Source of the DNA: Rossellomorea aquimaris
GTDB lineage: Bacteria; Bacillota; Bacilli; Bacillales; Bacillaceae_B
Direction of reading: 5' to 3'
Assembly: GCF_001877785.1 (NCBI RefSeq)
Contig: NZ_MINN01000071.1
Coordinates: 1 to 54,594, forward strand
Length of the DNA stretch: 54,594 bases
Positions 43,657-53,312 of this stretch are shown one piece after another. A program made the translations under genes and the position numbers. Position 1 is the first letter of the stretch. Every line of letters starts with the position of its first letter. A model generated the notes under the pieces. That model saw only the letters and a program-made list of their open reading frames with translations, made no database searches and had not been told where the DNA came from.

Positions 43657-44478
43657 ATGAATTATAAAATGATCGTTCTTGATTTAGATGATACATTGCT
43701 CCGGGATGACCAAACGATCTCCGGACGAACAAAAAAAGCACTGATGAAAGCTCAGGAGAACGGTGTGAAGGTGGTCCTCGCATCTGGCAGGCCGACCTAT
43801 GGGATGCGCCGGGTGGCGGAAGAACTGAAACTGAATGAGTTTGGAAGCTATATTTTATCGTTTAACGGATCCGTCATCATCAATTGCAGTACGGATGACG
43901 AAATTTACAGCCGTTCATTATCAGCTGAAACAGCGCATCGATTATATGATTTAAGCAAACGTGAAGGTGTCGGGATCCTGACGTATTCTGATGATGCGAT
44001 CCTTGTAGAAGAACCGAATGAATTTGCAGAGATCGAAAGCAGACTGACAGGACTGCCGGTGCAGGTGGTGCCGGACTTTAAAGAAGCGATAGACGGACCG
44101 GTCGTCAAGGCTCTTATGCTGAAAGAAGCGGAAAGACTGGTGGAAGTGGAGAAGAAGCTGCAGGAGGAATTGGACGGCGAACTGTGTGTCATGCGCTCAA
44201 AACCATTCTTTCTCGAATTTACGCAGCTTGGAGTGACAAAAGGGGCGAGCCTGGATTATCTGATCAAACCACTCGGTATCAGCAGGGAAGAAGTCATAGC
44301 CATCGGCGACAGCTACAATGATCTGGCTATGATTGAGTTTTCCGGTCTTGGTGTTGCGATGGGCAATGCACCGGAAGATATAAAGAAGAATGCTGATCAT
44401 GTCACATCTTCTAATATGGAAGACGGCGTGGCTGAAGTTGTGGAACAGTTTGTACTCAAGGAAATGACACATGTGTAA
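43657..44478 (+). CDS. HAD-superfamily Cof-type phosphatase
   Basis: This 273-aa HAD hydrolase of the Cof/YidA class has motif I LDLDDTLL (nucleophile D9, acid D11), motif II around LASGRPTYG and motif IV GDSYNDLAMIE, with the C2-type cap domain between. It dephosphorylates sugar phosphates or nucleotides; the exact substrate is unknown. GAAAGGA lies upstream of the ATG. It is a single gene. Confidence 0.9.
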   Translation: MNYKMIVLDLDDTLLRDDQTISGRTKKALMKAQENGVKVVLASGRPTYGMRRVAEELKLNEFGSYILSFNGSVIINCSTDDEIYSRSLSAETAHRLYDLSKREGVGILTYSDDAILVEEPNEFAEIESRLTGLPVQVVPDFKEAIDGPVVKALMLKEAERLVEVEKKLQEELDGELCVMRSKPFFLEFTQLGVTKGASLDYLIKPLGISREEVIAIGDSYNDLAMIEFSGLGVAMGNAPEDIKKNADHVTSSNMEDGVAEVVEQFVLKEMTHV

Positions 44479-44867
44479 AGGTTTCAAACTTTTTCTGTAA
44501 AAGCTTTACATTTGGTTAATTTTACATTTACATTCCAGGTTTACGGGCGGTATAGTTGCGGGAAAGAGATAAAGGATAAAAACAACGGAAACATCTTTCT
44601 TGTATTTATTTACAATTTATGAAGCTTCATCCACGTATCTAAAATGTAATTCATTTCGAAATAACGTAACAATCCTTGTCATTATCGTATTCCACTACAG
44701 AAGCCAACCATTTTTGTCGAATCACGGTGAAATATTTTTGTTACGAATCACACCAAAATGTTATACAGCTGAAATTAATTTCTGTTATAATACTTTCTGT
44801 TGACTCAATCTGATTTACAAAACTACAAATTTACTTTACTAAATATTAATAATAAAGGTGATGAAGT
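44479..44867. other. 389-bp intergenic region upstream of ltaS
   Basis: TATAAT at 44786-44791 is the best -10; TTGACT at 44800-44805 may begin a second promoter. TTTACA, TTAATT and TTTACA at 44505, 44516 and 44527 are exactly 11 bases apart, the spacing of PhoP-type direct repeats, but they lie more than 300 bases from ltaS. I see no gene here. Confidence 0.4.
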
Positions 44868-46874
44868 ATGAACTTCTTTAAGAACCGTTTCAATGACATG
44901 CGCAGTGAGATGCGTGCTGGGAAGTTGACTTTCTTCTTTACAGTCGTCATTTTATTCTGGTTAAAAACGTATGCTGTCTATTTGGCGGAATTCAATCTTG
45001 GCATTCAAAATGTGATGCAGCAATTCATTCTATTTATAAACCCGCTTAGCTCAGCACTATTTTTCTTTGCAATTGCTCTTTTCTGGAAAGGCAGAGGACG
45101 GTACATTGCATTTATCGTCATTAATTTATTGATGTCTTTCATTCTATATGCAAACGTAGTGTACTATCGTTTCTTTAATGATTTCATTACAGTACCGGTT
45201 CTTATGCAGGCAAAAACCAATAACGGGCTCGGAGGCAGTGCCATTGAACTGATCAGTCCTGTGGATATCCTTTACTTCCTTGATCTGTTCATCATCATTG
45301 GGCTTGTGATCGCGAAGAAAGTGAAGCCTCAGGAAAAACTTCGCTTCCGTGCGGTATTTGCAGTCATGACATCAGCAGTGCTTGTGTTCTTATTGAATCT
45401 TGGTCTTGCGAATATTGATCGTCCAGAGTTATTGACACGCAGCTTTGACCGTAACTATCTTGTGAAATATCTGGGTACGACGAACTTTACGATTTATGAT
45501 GTTGTACAGAACTCAAAGACACACGCTAAACGTGCCATGGCCGACAGCAACGAGGTTTCGGAGGTTGAGAACTTTGTGAAAGCGAACAAAGCGGCTCCAA
45601 ACCCGGAGGCATTTGGTAAAGCCGAAGGAAAAAATGTTATATACATCTCAATGGAATCCCTTCAGTCATTTATGATTGGAAGAGAGCTCAATGGCCAGGA
45701 GGTTACACCATTCCTGAATTCTTTAGTTGATAATAAAGATGCCATGTACTTTGATAACCTGTTTCATCAAACAGGGCAGGGTAAAACATCCGACTCGGAG
45801 TTTATCATTGAAAACTCTCTATATCCGCTTCCACAGGGTGCGGTATTCATGACACATGCGAACAATACGTATCAGTCAGCACCTGCACTCTTAAAGGACA
45901 AAGGATATACGTCTGCTGTGTTCCATGGTAACTACAAAACGTTCTGGAACCGTTCAGAGATGTACCGTTCCATGGGGTATGACAAGTTCTTTGATGCAAC
46001 GTATTACGACATGAGCAAACCGGAAGAACAGCTTCCTTATGGTTTGAAGGACGGCCCGTTCTTTGAAGAATCAATGCCGATGCTCGAAAGCTTGAAGCAG
46101 CCGTTCTATACGAAGTTCATCACATTGTCCAATCACTTCCCGTTTGACCGTCACGAGGAGGATGCAAACTTCCCTACGGCTGAAACGAATGATGGTGTAG
46201 TGAATCGTTACTTCCAGACCGCTCACTACATGGATAAGCAATTGGAAAACTTCGTGAACGACTTGAAAGAAAAGGGTCTTTATGACAATACGATGATCGT
46301 CCTTTACGGTGACCACTATGGTATTTCTGACAATCACAATAAAGCAATGTCAGAAATCCTTGGAAAAGAAGTCGGAGATTATGAGAGTGCCCAGCTCCAG
46401 CGTGTACCATTATTCATCCTGAATTCTGGTGCTGAAGGTGGAGTCAACCATACGTACGGCGGACAGATTGACATTCGCCCTACGATCATGCACCTTCTCG
46501 GAGTGGAGACAAAAGATTATCTAAGCTTCGGTCAGGACTTGCTTTCTAAAGAACATAAGCAGATTGTTCCTTTCCGAAATGGTGATGTCATTTCCGATAA
46601 GTATTCAAACATTAAAGGTGTCTGCTACGATAACGAAACAGGCAAGCCGGTTGAAGAAGGTAATGAAGAAGCCGCAAAAGCTTGCGAAGGCATGAGTAAA
46701 GACGCTCAAAAACGTCTCGAGCTTTCAGACAAAGTAGTTTATGAGGATTTAATGCGCTTCTATGAGCCGGAAGGATATACGCCGATCGATCGTAAGGATT
46801 ATCAGTATGTCAATCCAAATCCAAAAAGCTCAGAAAATCCTGAAGCTCAGCAGCATGAAGAAAATCACGAATAA
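44868..46874 (+). CDS. ltaS: Lipoteichoic acid synthase LtaS
   Basis: This 668-aa LtaS-type glycerol phosphate transferase builds lipoteichoic acid outside the membrane. Five transmembrane helices (about 20-185) are followed by an extracellular sulfatase-fold domain (from about 250). SMESLQSF (E263) and QTGQGKTSDSEF (T307) hold the catalytic and Mn-binding residues, with GDHYGISDNHN (metal ligands) further on. An AMA sequence at 223-225 is a likely signal peptidase cleavage site that would release the enzyme domain, as known for LtaS. It is a single gene with a strong terminator. Confidence 0.95.
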   Translation: MNFFKNRFNDMRSEMRAGKLTFFFTVVILFWLKTYAVYLAEFNLGIQNVMQQFILFINPLSSALFFFAIALFWKGRGRYIAFIVINLLMSFILYANVVYYRFFNDFITVPVLMQAKTNNGLGGSAIELISPVDILYFLDLFIIIGLVIAKKVKPQEKLRFRAVFAVMTSAVLVFLLNLGLANIDRPELLTRSFDRNYLVKYLGTTNFTIYDVVQNSKTHAKRAMADSNEVSEVENFVKANKAAPNPEAFGKAEGKNVIYISMESLQSFMIGRELNGQEVTPFLNSLVDNKDAMYFDNLFHQTGQGKTSDSEFIIENSLYPLPQGAVFMTHANNTYQSAPALLKDKGYTSAVFHGNYKTFWNRSEMYRSMGYDKFFDATYYDMSKPEEQLPYGLKDGPFFEESMPMLESLKQPFYTKFITLSNHFPFDRHEEDANFPTAETNDGVVNRYFQTAHYMDKQLENFVNDLKEKGLYDNTMIVLYGDHYGISDNHNKAMSEILGKEVGDYESAQLQRVPLFILNSGAEGGVNHTYGGQIDIRPTIMHLLGVETKDYLSFGQDLLSKEHKQIVPFRNGDVISDKYSNIKGVCYDNETGKPVEEGNEEAAKACEGMSKDAQKRLELSDKVVYEDLMRFYEPEGYTPIDRKDYQYVNPNPKSSENPEAQQHEENHE

Positions 46875-46885
46875 TTTATTTGATC

Positions 46886-46924
46886 AAAAGCCAGTTCCGG
46901 TGCATTCCGGGGCTGGCTTTTTTA
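46886..46924 (+). terminator. Terminator of ltaS
   Basis: AAAGCCAGTTCCGG pairs with CCGGGGCTGGCTTT (small mismatches), followed by T6. Confidence 0.88.
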
Positions 46925-46968
46925 TTGGTACTGGATGCTGGTCCGTCCTTAACCGGAGTAATTCATCA

Positions 46969-47051
46969 TGAGTGTTTTTGATGGTTTAATGATTGTTTTT
47001 GACTGTAAGTGACAGAAAATGATTGATTTTTGAAAACGTTCTCATTATAAT
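46969..47051 (+). promoter_or_regulatory. fruRKA promoter with three FruR-like direct repeats and a perfect cre match
   Basis: TTGATT at 47023-47028 and TATAAT at 47046-47051 are 17 bases apart. TGAGTGTTTTTGA (46969), TGATTGTTTTTGA (46990) and TGATTGATTTTTGA (47020) are direct repeats like the sites of DeoR-family repressors such as FruR; the last covers the -35. TGAAAACGTTCTCA at 47031-47044 matches the CcpA consensus at every position and lies between -35 and -10. The operon should be repressed both without fructose-1-phosphate and with glucose. Confidence 0.88.
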
Positions 47052-47081
47052 GAAGGTAATAAAGAATTGCAGGAGGAGCTT

Positions 47082-47834
47082 ATGCTTACTGAGGAAAGAC
47101 ACCGAATCATTTTAGATTTACTGAAAGATAAGGAAACCATCAAGATTCAGGATATCGCTGAATTGACGGAAGCGTCTGAATCAACGATCAGACGGGATTT
47201 GACCCAGCTTGAACAAGGAAAGTATTTAAAAAGGGTTCACGGGGGAGCGGCGCGGCTGCAAGGAAAGCTGAAAGAATTGACGGTTTCTGAGAAAACATCC
47301 AAAAGCTTTCATGAAAAAAGCATGATCGGACGTTTTGCGGCAGGTCTTGTTGAAGAAGGGGACTGCATATTTCTGGATGCAGGGACCACCACATTAGGTA
47401 TAATCGAGTTTCTTCCTGAGATTGATATCGTGATTGTGACAAATGGGTTGACTCATGTGGATGCCCTGCTCCAAAAAGGATTCAAGACGTACCTCATCGG
47501 GGGGAGCGTGAAACCGACAACAAAAGCGGTGATAGGAAGCGGCGCCATTGAATCTCTTCAAAAATATCGGTTTGATAAAGCGTTCCTTGGAACGAATGGG
47601 GTCCATCCGCAATACGGATTCACGACACCTGACCCTGAAGAAGCGCAAGTGAAGAAGACGTCAATTGAACTTTCGAGAGAAGCATTTATTCTCGCCGACG
47701 ATTCGAAATTCGGTGAGATAGCGTTCAGTAAAATTGCTGATTTAAATGAGGCGGTTGTCATTACGAATGGCAGTGGGGAAGAACCTGACACGGCATATAT
47801 GGAAAAAACTACAGTAAAGGTTGTGACAGCATGA
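47082..47834 (+). CDS. fruR: DeoR-family repressor of the fructose operon FruR
   Basis: This 250-aa DeoR-family repressor has an N-terminal helix-turn-helix (about 3-57, with IKIQDIAELTEASESTIRRDL) and a sugar-phosphate sensor domain with DAGTTTLGIIEFL and the conserved IGGSVKP and GTNGVHPQYGFTT. ATG at 47082 follows AGGAGGAG. It is the first gene of fruR-fruK-fruA and overlaps fruK by 4 bases. The likely inducer is fructose-1-phosphate. Confidence 0.94.
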   Translation: MLTEERHRIILDLLKDKETIKIQDIAELTEASESTIRRDLTQLEQGKYLKRVHGGAARLQGKLKELTVSEKTSKSFHEKSMIGRFAAGLVEEGDCIFLDAGTTTLGIIEFLPEIDIVIVTNGLTHVDALLQKGFKTYLIGGSVKPTTKAVIGSGAIESLQKYRFDKAFLGTNGVHPQYGFTTPDPEEAQVKKTSIELSREAFILADDSKFGEIAFSKIADLNEAVVITNGSGEEPDTAYMEKTTVKVVTA

Positions 47835-48742
47835 TATATACCTTAACCCTGAATCCATCAGTTGATTATATCATGGAGCTTGATCATTTCACGCAGGGAG
47901 GATTGAACCGGTCGGTGAAAGAAAATGCTCTGCCCGGCGGAAAAGGGATCAATGTCTCACGCGTCCTTCATGTCCTGGATGTGAAAAGTACTGCGTTAGG
48001 TTTTGCGGGGGGCTTCACTGGTGAATTCATCAAGCGGTTTTTGCAAGATGAACAGATAGAATCTGAATTTGTGGAAGTAGATGAAGTATCCAGGATCAAT
48101 GTGAAAGTGAAGGCAGACGAAGAAACTGAAATAAATGGAAACGGGCCATCCATCACGAAGGAGCAGTTGGATATTCTGCTTAATCAAATTTCAGCTTTAT
48201 CAGAGAAAGATACCCTTGTACTCGCTGGGAGTATACCTGCTTCCGTCCCTGAATCATTCTATCAGGAAGCGGCTTCTCTCTGTGAGAAGCGGGGAACGAG
48301 GATTATTATTGACGCTGAAAAGAAATTGATTGAACCGGTACTTTCCTTAAAGCCTTTTTTGATCAAACCGAACCATCATGAACTGGGAGAAATATTCGGT
48401 GTGGAAATCAAATCAATCGAAGACGCGGTCCATTATGGGAAAAAATTGAAAGGAAAAGGCCCTGTAAATGTGATTGTATCCATGGCAGAGAAAGGTGCTC
48501 TCCTGTTAACGGGTGAAGATGTGTATCAAGCGTCCGCACCTGTTGGTGAGCTGAAGAGTTCAGTCGGAGCGGGAGATTCAACCGTGGCCGGATTCCTTGC
48601 TGGCCTTTCAAAAGGGTACAGCATTGAAGATTCATTCCGACTGGGAACTGCAGCAGGATCGGCGACGGCTTTTTCAATCGGACTTTGCGATGAAGTTAAA
48701 GTAAACGACTTATTTAAACAAATTGAAATCAGTAAAAGATAA
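47831..48742 (+). CDS. fruK: 1-phosphofructokinase FruK
   Basis: This 303-aa PfkB-family kinase converts fructose-1-phosphate to fructose-1,6-bisphosphate with ATP. Motifs are TLNPSVDYIMEL at the N terminus, GGKGINVSRVL for substrate binding and SSVGAGDSTVAGF with the catalytic Asp near residue 248. It overlaps fruR by 4 bases and is followed after 15 bases by fruA. Confidence 0.95.
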   Translation: MIYTLTLNPSVDYIMELDHFTQGGLNRSVKENALPGGKGINVSRVLHVLDVKSTALGFAGGFTGEFIKRFLQDEQIESEFVEVDEVSRINVKVKADEETEINGNGPSITKEQLDILLNQISALSEKDTLVLAGSIPASVPESFYQEAASLCEKRGTRIIIDAEKKLIEPVLSLKPFLIKPNHHELGEIFGVEIKSIEDAVHYGKKLKGKGPVNVIVSMAEKGALLLTGEDVYQASAPVGELKSSVGAGDSTVAGFLAGLSKGYSIEDSFRLGTAAGSATAFSIGLCDEVKVNDLFKQIEISKR

Positions 48743-48757
48743 AAGGGAGGAAGTACA

Positions 48758-50629
48758 ATGCGTATAACAGAGCTTTTAAGAAAAGAGACCATCGCATTGA
48801 ATCTGCAGGCATCATCAAAAAAATCGGTCATTGATGAGCTTGTTTCCGTCCTTGATAAAGGCGGGAAACTTCAGGATGCGGAAGAATTCAAAAAAGCGAT
48901 TCACAATCGCGAATCACAGAGTACGACAGGCATCGGTGAAGGGATTGCCATTCCCCATGCAAAAACATCGGCAGTAAAGTCACCGGCGATTGCATTCGGA
49001 AAATCGGCGGACGGAATCGATTATGAGTCCCTGGACGGAGCTCCTGCACATCTGTTCTTCATGATTGCGGCAACCGAAGGGGCGAACCAAACACACTTGG
49101 AGGCGCTCAGCCGCCTTTCTTCCATATTGATGGATGAAAGTGTCCGTAAAGCATTGGTGAATGCAGCCACGGAGGAGGAAGTTTTAGAGATTATTAATCT
49201 TCATGATAAAGAAGAAGAGCCAGCTTCCGAAGAGTCTTCCCCCAGTGAAGGGAAAGTGCTCGCTGTGACTGCCTGCCCTACCGGGATTGCGCATACTTAC
49301 ATGGCAGCCGATGCGCTGAAAGCGAAGGCAAAAGAGCTCGGGATTGGTCTGAAGGTGGAGACGAATGGTTCCGGGGGAGCGAAGGATGTGCTGACTGCGG
49401 ACGAAATTGAAAGCGCTCCAGCCATCATTGTCGCTGCCGATACAAAAGTGGAGATGAACCGTTTTAAAGGGAAGCCTGTCATCGAAGTCCCGGTGGCAGA
49501 AGCGATCAGAAAGCCGCAGGTGCTTCTTGAAAAAGCAGTCAACAAGGATGCTCCCCTGTACAGCGGAACTAAGGGGTCGGAAGATAAAGAGGAACAGGGG
49601 GAAGAGAAAAAGCAGCGCACAGGTTTCTACAAGCATTTGATGAATGGTGTATCGAATATGCTTCCGTTTGTTGTCGGCGGGGGGATCCTGATCGCGATTT
49701 CATTCCTTTTTGGGATTCAATCCGCGAATCCCGATTCTCCGGAGTATAATGAATTTGCGGCCATTTTAAATAAAATAGGCGGAGAGAATGCATTTTACCT
49801 GATGGTTCCTGTTCTCGCCGGATTCATTGCGATGAGCATTGCAGACCGTCCAGGATTTGCCCCGGGGATGGTCGGGGGTCTGATTGCTGCGACTGGCCAG
49901 AGTGGATTTCTGGGAGGGATCATTGCCGGTTTCCTTGCAGGTTACGTTGTCGTGGGAATCAAGCGTTTAACGAAGAATTTCCCGGCCCCGCTTGAAGGCA
50001 TTAAACCCGTTTTGATTTATCCGTTGCTCGGCATTTTCATTACCGGTGTCATTATGCTTCAGTTCCTGGTAGAGCCGCTGAGCACAGTTAACAGCGGGAT
50101 TCAGAACTGGCTGGACGGACTGGGCACAGGAAACCTGGTTGTACTTGGGTTGATTCTTGGCGGAATGATGGCGGTTGATATGGGCGGACCGATCAACAAG
50201 GCCGCATTCACTTTCGGTATTGCGATGATCGAAGGAGGAAACCTTGCACCACACGCAGCGATTATGGCGGGCGGTATGGTTCCTCCGCTTGGATTGGCAC
50301 TTGCCACTACATTCTTTAAAAGTAAATTCAAAGATAATGAAAGGAAAGCAGGGATTGCCGCCTACTTCATGGGAGCATCCTTCATCACGGAGGGGGCGAT
50401 CCCGTTCGCGGCGGCAGATCCTTTCCGGGTGATTCCATCGATTGTGACTGGTTCAGCGGTTGCAGGTGCCCTGACGATGGCCTTTGGCATCGGACTGCCT
50501 GCCCCGCACGGAGGACTATTCGTCTTCCCGGTGGTCGAAGGTAATCCGTTCCTTTATCTGGTGGCTGTGCTGATTGGTTCAGTCATTACGGCCTTGATGG
50601 TTGGTTTCTTGAAGAAGCCTGTAAAATAA
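48758..50629 (+). CDS. fruA: Fructose PTS enzyme IIABC, FruA
   Basis: This 623-aa fructose permease of the phosphotransferase system imports fructose as fructose-1-phosphate. Domain order is IIA (about 1-148, phosphorylated His67 in GIAIPHAKT), IIB (about 165-265, phosphorylated Cys173 in VTACPTGIAHT) and the membrane domain IIC (about 290-620, about 9-10 helices, with GGPINKAAFTFG and FITEGAIPFAAADP). A long acidic and lysine-rich linker joins IIB and IIC. It is the last gene of the operon. Confidence 0.95.
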   Translation: MRITELLRKETIALNLQASSKKSVIDELVSVLDKGGKLQDAEEFKKAIHNRESQSTTGIGEGIAIPHAKTSAVKSPAIAFGKSADGIDYESLDGAPAHLFFMIAATEGANQTHLEALSRLSSILMDESVRKALVNAATEEEVLEIINLHDKEEEPASEESSPSEGKVLAVTACPTGIAHTYMAADALKAKAKELGIGLKVETNGSGGAKDVLTADEIESAPAIIVAADTKVEMNRFKGKPVIEVPVAEAIRKPQVLLEKAVNKDAPLYSGTKGSEDKEEQGEEKKQRTGFYKHLMNGVSNMLPFVVGGGILIAISFLFGIQSANPDSPEYNEFAAILNKIGGENAFYLMVPVLAGFIAMSIADRPGFAPGMVGGLIAATGQSGFLGGIIAGFLAGYVVVGIKRLTKNFPAPLEGIKPVLIYPLLGIFITGVIMLQFLVEPLSTVNSGIQNWLDGLGTGNLVVLGLILGGMMAVDMGGPINKAAFTFGIAMIEGGNLAPHAAIMAGGMVPPLGLALATTFFKSKFKDNERKAGIAAYFMGASFITEGAIPFAAADPFRVIPSIVTGSAVAGALTMAFGIGLPAPHGGLFVFPVVEGNPFLYLVAVLIGSVITALMVGFLKKPVK

Positions 50630-50639
50630 AAAGAACATC

Positions 50640-50672
50640 CTACCAGGTGGCGTTTGTCGCCTGGTTTTTATT
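50640..50672 (+). terminator. Terminator of fruRKA
   Basis: ACCAGGTGGCG pairs (with a bulge) with CGCCTGGT, followed by T5. Confidence 0.8.
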
Positions 50673-50778
50673 TTTGCATTGAATGACGTTTCAACGCCTC
50701 TTCCAAAATGATTGGTTTTAAAATTGGCGTTTCAGGTTAAAAGTATACGTAATAGAAGAAAGTAAAGAGGGGACGCTT

Positions 50779-51513
50779 ATGGACTTTTTCGAATGGGTGC
50801 CGGAACTTCCGGACGAGTATGAAACTTCCCTGATCCGCATCATGCTGATTGTGATTTTGAGCGGTCTGATCGGGATTGAAAGGGAATCAAAGAACCACCC
50901 GGCCGGATTGCGGACACATATCCTTGTGGGTGTAGGGTCTTGTTTATTGATGCTGGTTTCATTATATGGTTTTGAACCTTTCCTGGAGGAGCACCCGGAG
51001 CTGGTGGGGTTCGATCCCAGCCGAATCCCGTCTTATGTTATCTCAGGGATCGGTTTTCTCGGTGCAGGAACGATCATGGTGCATGGAGGAGTGACAGTCA
51101 GGGGACTGACCACTGCAGCGAGCATCTGGGTTGTGGCGGGTCTCGGACTTGTTGTAGGGATCGGTATGTATTATGAAGCGATATTTACGACTTTGATCAT
51201 CGTCATGACCTTATTTTTCTTAAATAAATTTGAAATGTTCTATAAAGAAAGAGTCAGGCATAAGAAACTCCTGCTTTTAAGCCTTGTTGTGAAAAAAGGT
51301 GAAGGGAATATCAGTGCCATCAATGATGCGATTACAAGTCACGGCATCGAAATCACACAGTATCAGATCGAGGACGATGATGATCTTAAAGGGATTGACA
51401 GTTTTAAATATTCCCTGCTCATCCTCACCCCTGATATTGTCAACTTCAATAGAGTACTTGAAGTGGTGAAAGAACTGCCATGCATTGAAAAGATCCAGCT
51501 TCATAAGAAATGA
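50779..51513 (+). CDS. MgtC/SapB-family membrane protein (first of convergent pair)
   Basis: This 244-aa protein has an N-terminal membrane domain of about five helices (about 20-150), with the MgtC/SapB signature GLIGIERESKNHPAGLRTHILVG, and a C-terminal cytoplasmic part of about 90 residues. Family roles are linked to Mg2+ limitation and ATP synthase modulation, but that is not certain here. The terminator at 51510 separates it from a convergent paralogue. Confidence 0.88.
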   Translation: MDFFEWVPELPDEYETSLIRIMLIVILSGLIGIERESKNHPAGLRTHILVGVGSCLLMLVSLYGFEPFLEEHPELVGFDPSRIPSYVISGIGFLGAGTIMVHGGVTVRGLTTAASIWVVAGLGLVVGIGMYYEAIFTTLIIVMTLFFLNKFEMFYKERVRHKKLLLLSLVVKKGEGNISAINDAITSHGIEITQYQIEDDDDLKGIDSFKYSLLILTPDIVNFNRVLEVVKELPCIEKIQLHKK

Positions 51514-51540
51514 CCCCCGTGGTGTACAGGGGGTCATTTT
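51511..51540. terminator. Bidirectional terminator between the MgtC genes
   Basis: AATGACCCCC and GGGGGTCATT form a 10-bp stem around GTGGTGTACA, followed by TT. Confidence 0.85.
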
Positions 51541-51544
51541 ACAT

Positions 51545-52237
51545 TTACAGACTTTCAATTTCAACATCCTTGATCCCTTCAATCTCGGATATCCTGTAAT
51601 AAATATCCGTTGTCTTCTTTCTGAAGTCAACAATGATCTTCAACTCAAGCAGATGCAAATTATTTTTCAAATCTTTAATACGGATGTTTTCAATTGCAAT
51701 GTCCTCTTGTTTGATTTGATCTATAATTGCTCTGATCTCATGCTTTTCCTTGATTGTAGCCCGAAGGAATAATTCCTTTTCGCGCAGCCGCTTCGGTCCT
51801 ATGAACGTGATGATCGTAGGTACGACCTCCACGGAAACGATGATAAGGATGACTCCTGCAGTTGCTTCCATATAGAAGCCGGCCCCTACCGCAATTCCGA
51901 TGCCCGCCGCCCCCCAGATCATCGCTGCAGTTGTAAGCCCGGATATACTGTCATTTCCCTTCCGCAGGATGACCCCTGCGCCAAGAAATCCGATCCCTGA
52001 TACAATCTGAGCTGCAAGCCGCAGCGGATCCATGGTGATGTTCACTTTTTCCGAGCCTTCGGAAATATACGCCGATTCAATGGATACGACCGTCAAAAGG
52101 CAGCTTACGATACAAATGACAAGTGAAGTCTTAAGACCGACAGGCTTCCTTTTTAATTCCCTTTCCAGCCCGATGACCAGCCCCAGTACAGCAGAGATTC
52201 CCAGCTTCAAGTAAAGTGCCGTGTCTATGAAATGCAC
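51545..52237 (-). CDS. MgtC/SapB-family membrane protein (second of convergent pair)
   Basis: This 230-aa MgtC/SapB-family protein has the same layout as its convergent neighbour: LGLVIGLERELKRKPVGLKTSLV, several helices with GIGFLGAGVILR and LTTAAMIWGAAGIGI, then a C-terminal ACT-like cytoplasmic part. The two proteins are clearly homologous but not close copies, so the pair is either an old duplication or a recruitment of two family members. AGGGAG precedes the start. Confidence 0.88.
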   Translation of the reverse strand: MHFIDTALYLKLGISAVLGLVIGLERELKRKPVGLKTSLVICIVSCLLTVVSIESAYISEGSEKVNITMDPLRLAAQIVSGIGFLGAGVILRKGNDSISGLTTAAMIWGAAGIGIAVGAGFYMEATAGVILIIVSVEVVPTIITFIGPKRLREKELFLRATIKEKHEIRAIIDQIKQEDIAIENIRIKDLKNNLHLLELKIIVDFRKKTTDIYYRISEIEGIKDVEIESL

Positions 52238-52382
52238 TTGACCCCCTCCATCTCCCTTTCAACAATTGTAAAAAATGATGAATTGGTTATAGTATTCTTT
52301 CTCTCGTTTTATTAAAATGAGAACAATTGATTATTAAGGCTGAATGCCTGTTATTACCTTAAGAAAACACGGGGGTGTCTAC

Positions 52383-53312
52383 ATGTCAGATACAAAAGTA
52401 AATCCTTATCTTCTACTTGCAATCGGGGTGATTTCCGTATCAACCTCAGCCATCTTTGTGAAGGTTTCGAGCGCTCCTGCCGGGATTCTGGCATTCTACA
52501 GGCTTTTCTTCACAATTTTGTTGATGTCCCCGGTATTTTTCTTAAAATATGTGAGGGAACTCAAACTTATTACTTTAAGAGATTGGGCATTTTCCATCGT
52601 CGCCGGTATATTTCTGGCTTTTCATTTTATTCTTTGGTTCGAGTCTCTCAACTACACGTCTGTTGCAAGTTCGACGGTACTTGTTACCCTGCAGCCGCTG
52701 TTCGCATTTATTGGTGCGTATCTTTTCTTTCAGGAAAAGCTGACCGGAAAAGCGGTCATTTCCGCATTCCTTGCGGTGGCGGGCAGCTTCATCATCAGCT
52801 GGGGGGATTTCAGAATCAGCGGAGAAGCACTTTGGGGGGATATTTTAGCCTTGCTTGCCTGCGCTTTGGTGACCGGCTATCTCCTTTTCGGGCAGACCAT
52901 CCGTAAAAGGCTTTCTCTGATTACCTATACGTACCTGGTCTATACAATCAGTGCAATAGTACTGTTATTTTATGCTTTAAGCCGGGGTGAGAGTCTCGGA
53001 CCTTATCCAAGAGAAGACTGGGTCTACTTCCTGCTACTGGCGATTGTCCCTACGCTTCTTGGTCATACCCTCTTTAATTGGTCACTGAAGTGGTTAAGCA
53101 CATCGACCATATCGATGGCGATTTTATTCGAACCCATCGGGGCCTCTTTACTAGCCTATTGGCTGTTGTCTGAAAAAATACTTCTTACCCAGGTAGTTGG
53201 CGGTTTGATCATCATTCTTGGTGTAACTCTTTTTCTAATAGAAGAAAGAAAGGTTAAGAAAATGGTACAACAAGTGAATGAGGTGAAAAACAATGAAGAA
53301 ATACCGTATTAG
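52383..53312 (+). CDS. EamA/DMT-superfamily transporter
   Basis: This 309-aa drug/metabolite transporter-superfamily protein has ten predicted helices in two EamA repeats (about 8-140 and 150-290). ATG at 52383 follows GGGGGTG. The substrate is unknown, possibly an amino acid or metabolite. It overlaps the start of the acetyltransferase gene by 20 bases. Confidence 0.88.
   Translation: MSDTKVNPYLLLAIGVISVSTSAIFVKVSSAPAGILAFYRLFFTILLMSPVFFLKYVRELKLITLRDWAFSIVAGIFLAFHFILWFESLNYTSVASSTVLVTLQPLFAFIGAYLFFQEKLTGKAVISAFLAVAGSFIISWGDFRISGEALWGDILALLACALVTGYLLFGQTIRKRLSLITYTYLVYTISAIVLLFYALSRGESLGPYPREDWVYFLLLAIVPTLLGHTLFNWSLKWLSTSTISMAILFEPIGASLLAYWLLSEKILLTQVVGGLIIILGVTLFLIEERKVKKMVQQVNEVKNNEEIPY

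Noticed and set aside
44505..44532. PhoP box upstream of ltaS
   Set aside because: The 11-base spacing of TTTACA/TTAATT/TTTACA fits, but it lies more than 300 bases from ltaS and just behind the HAD gene; too weak to call.
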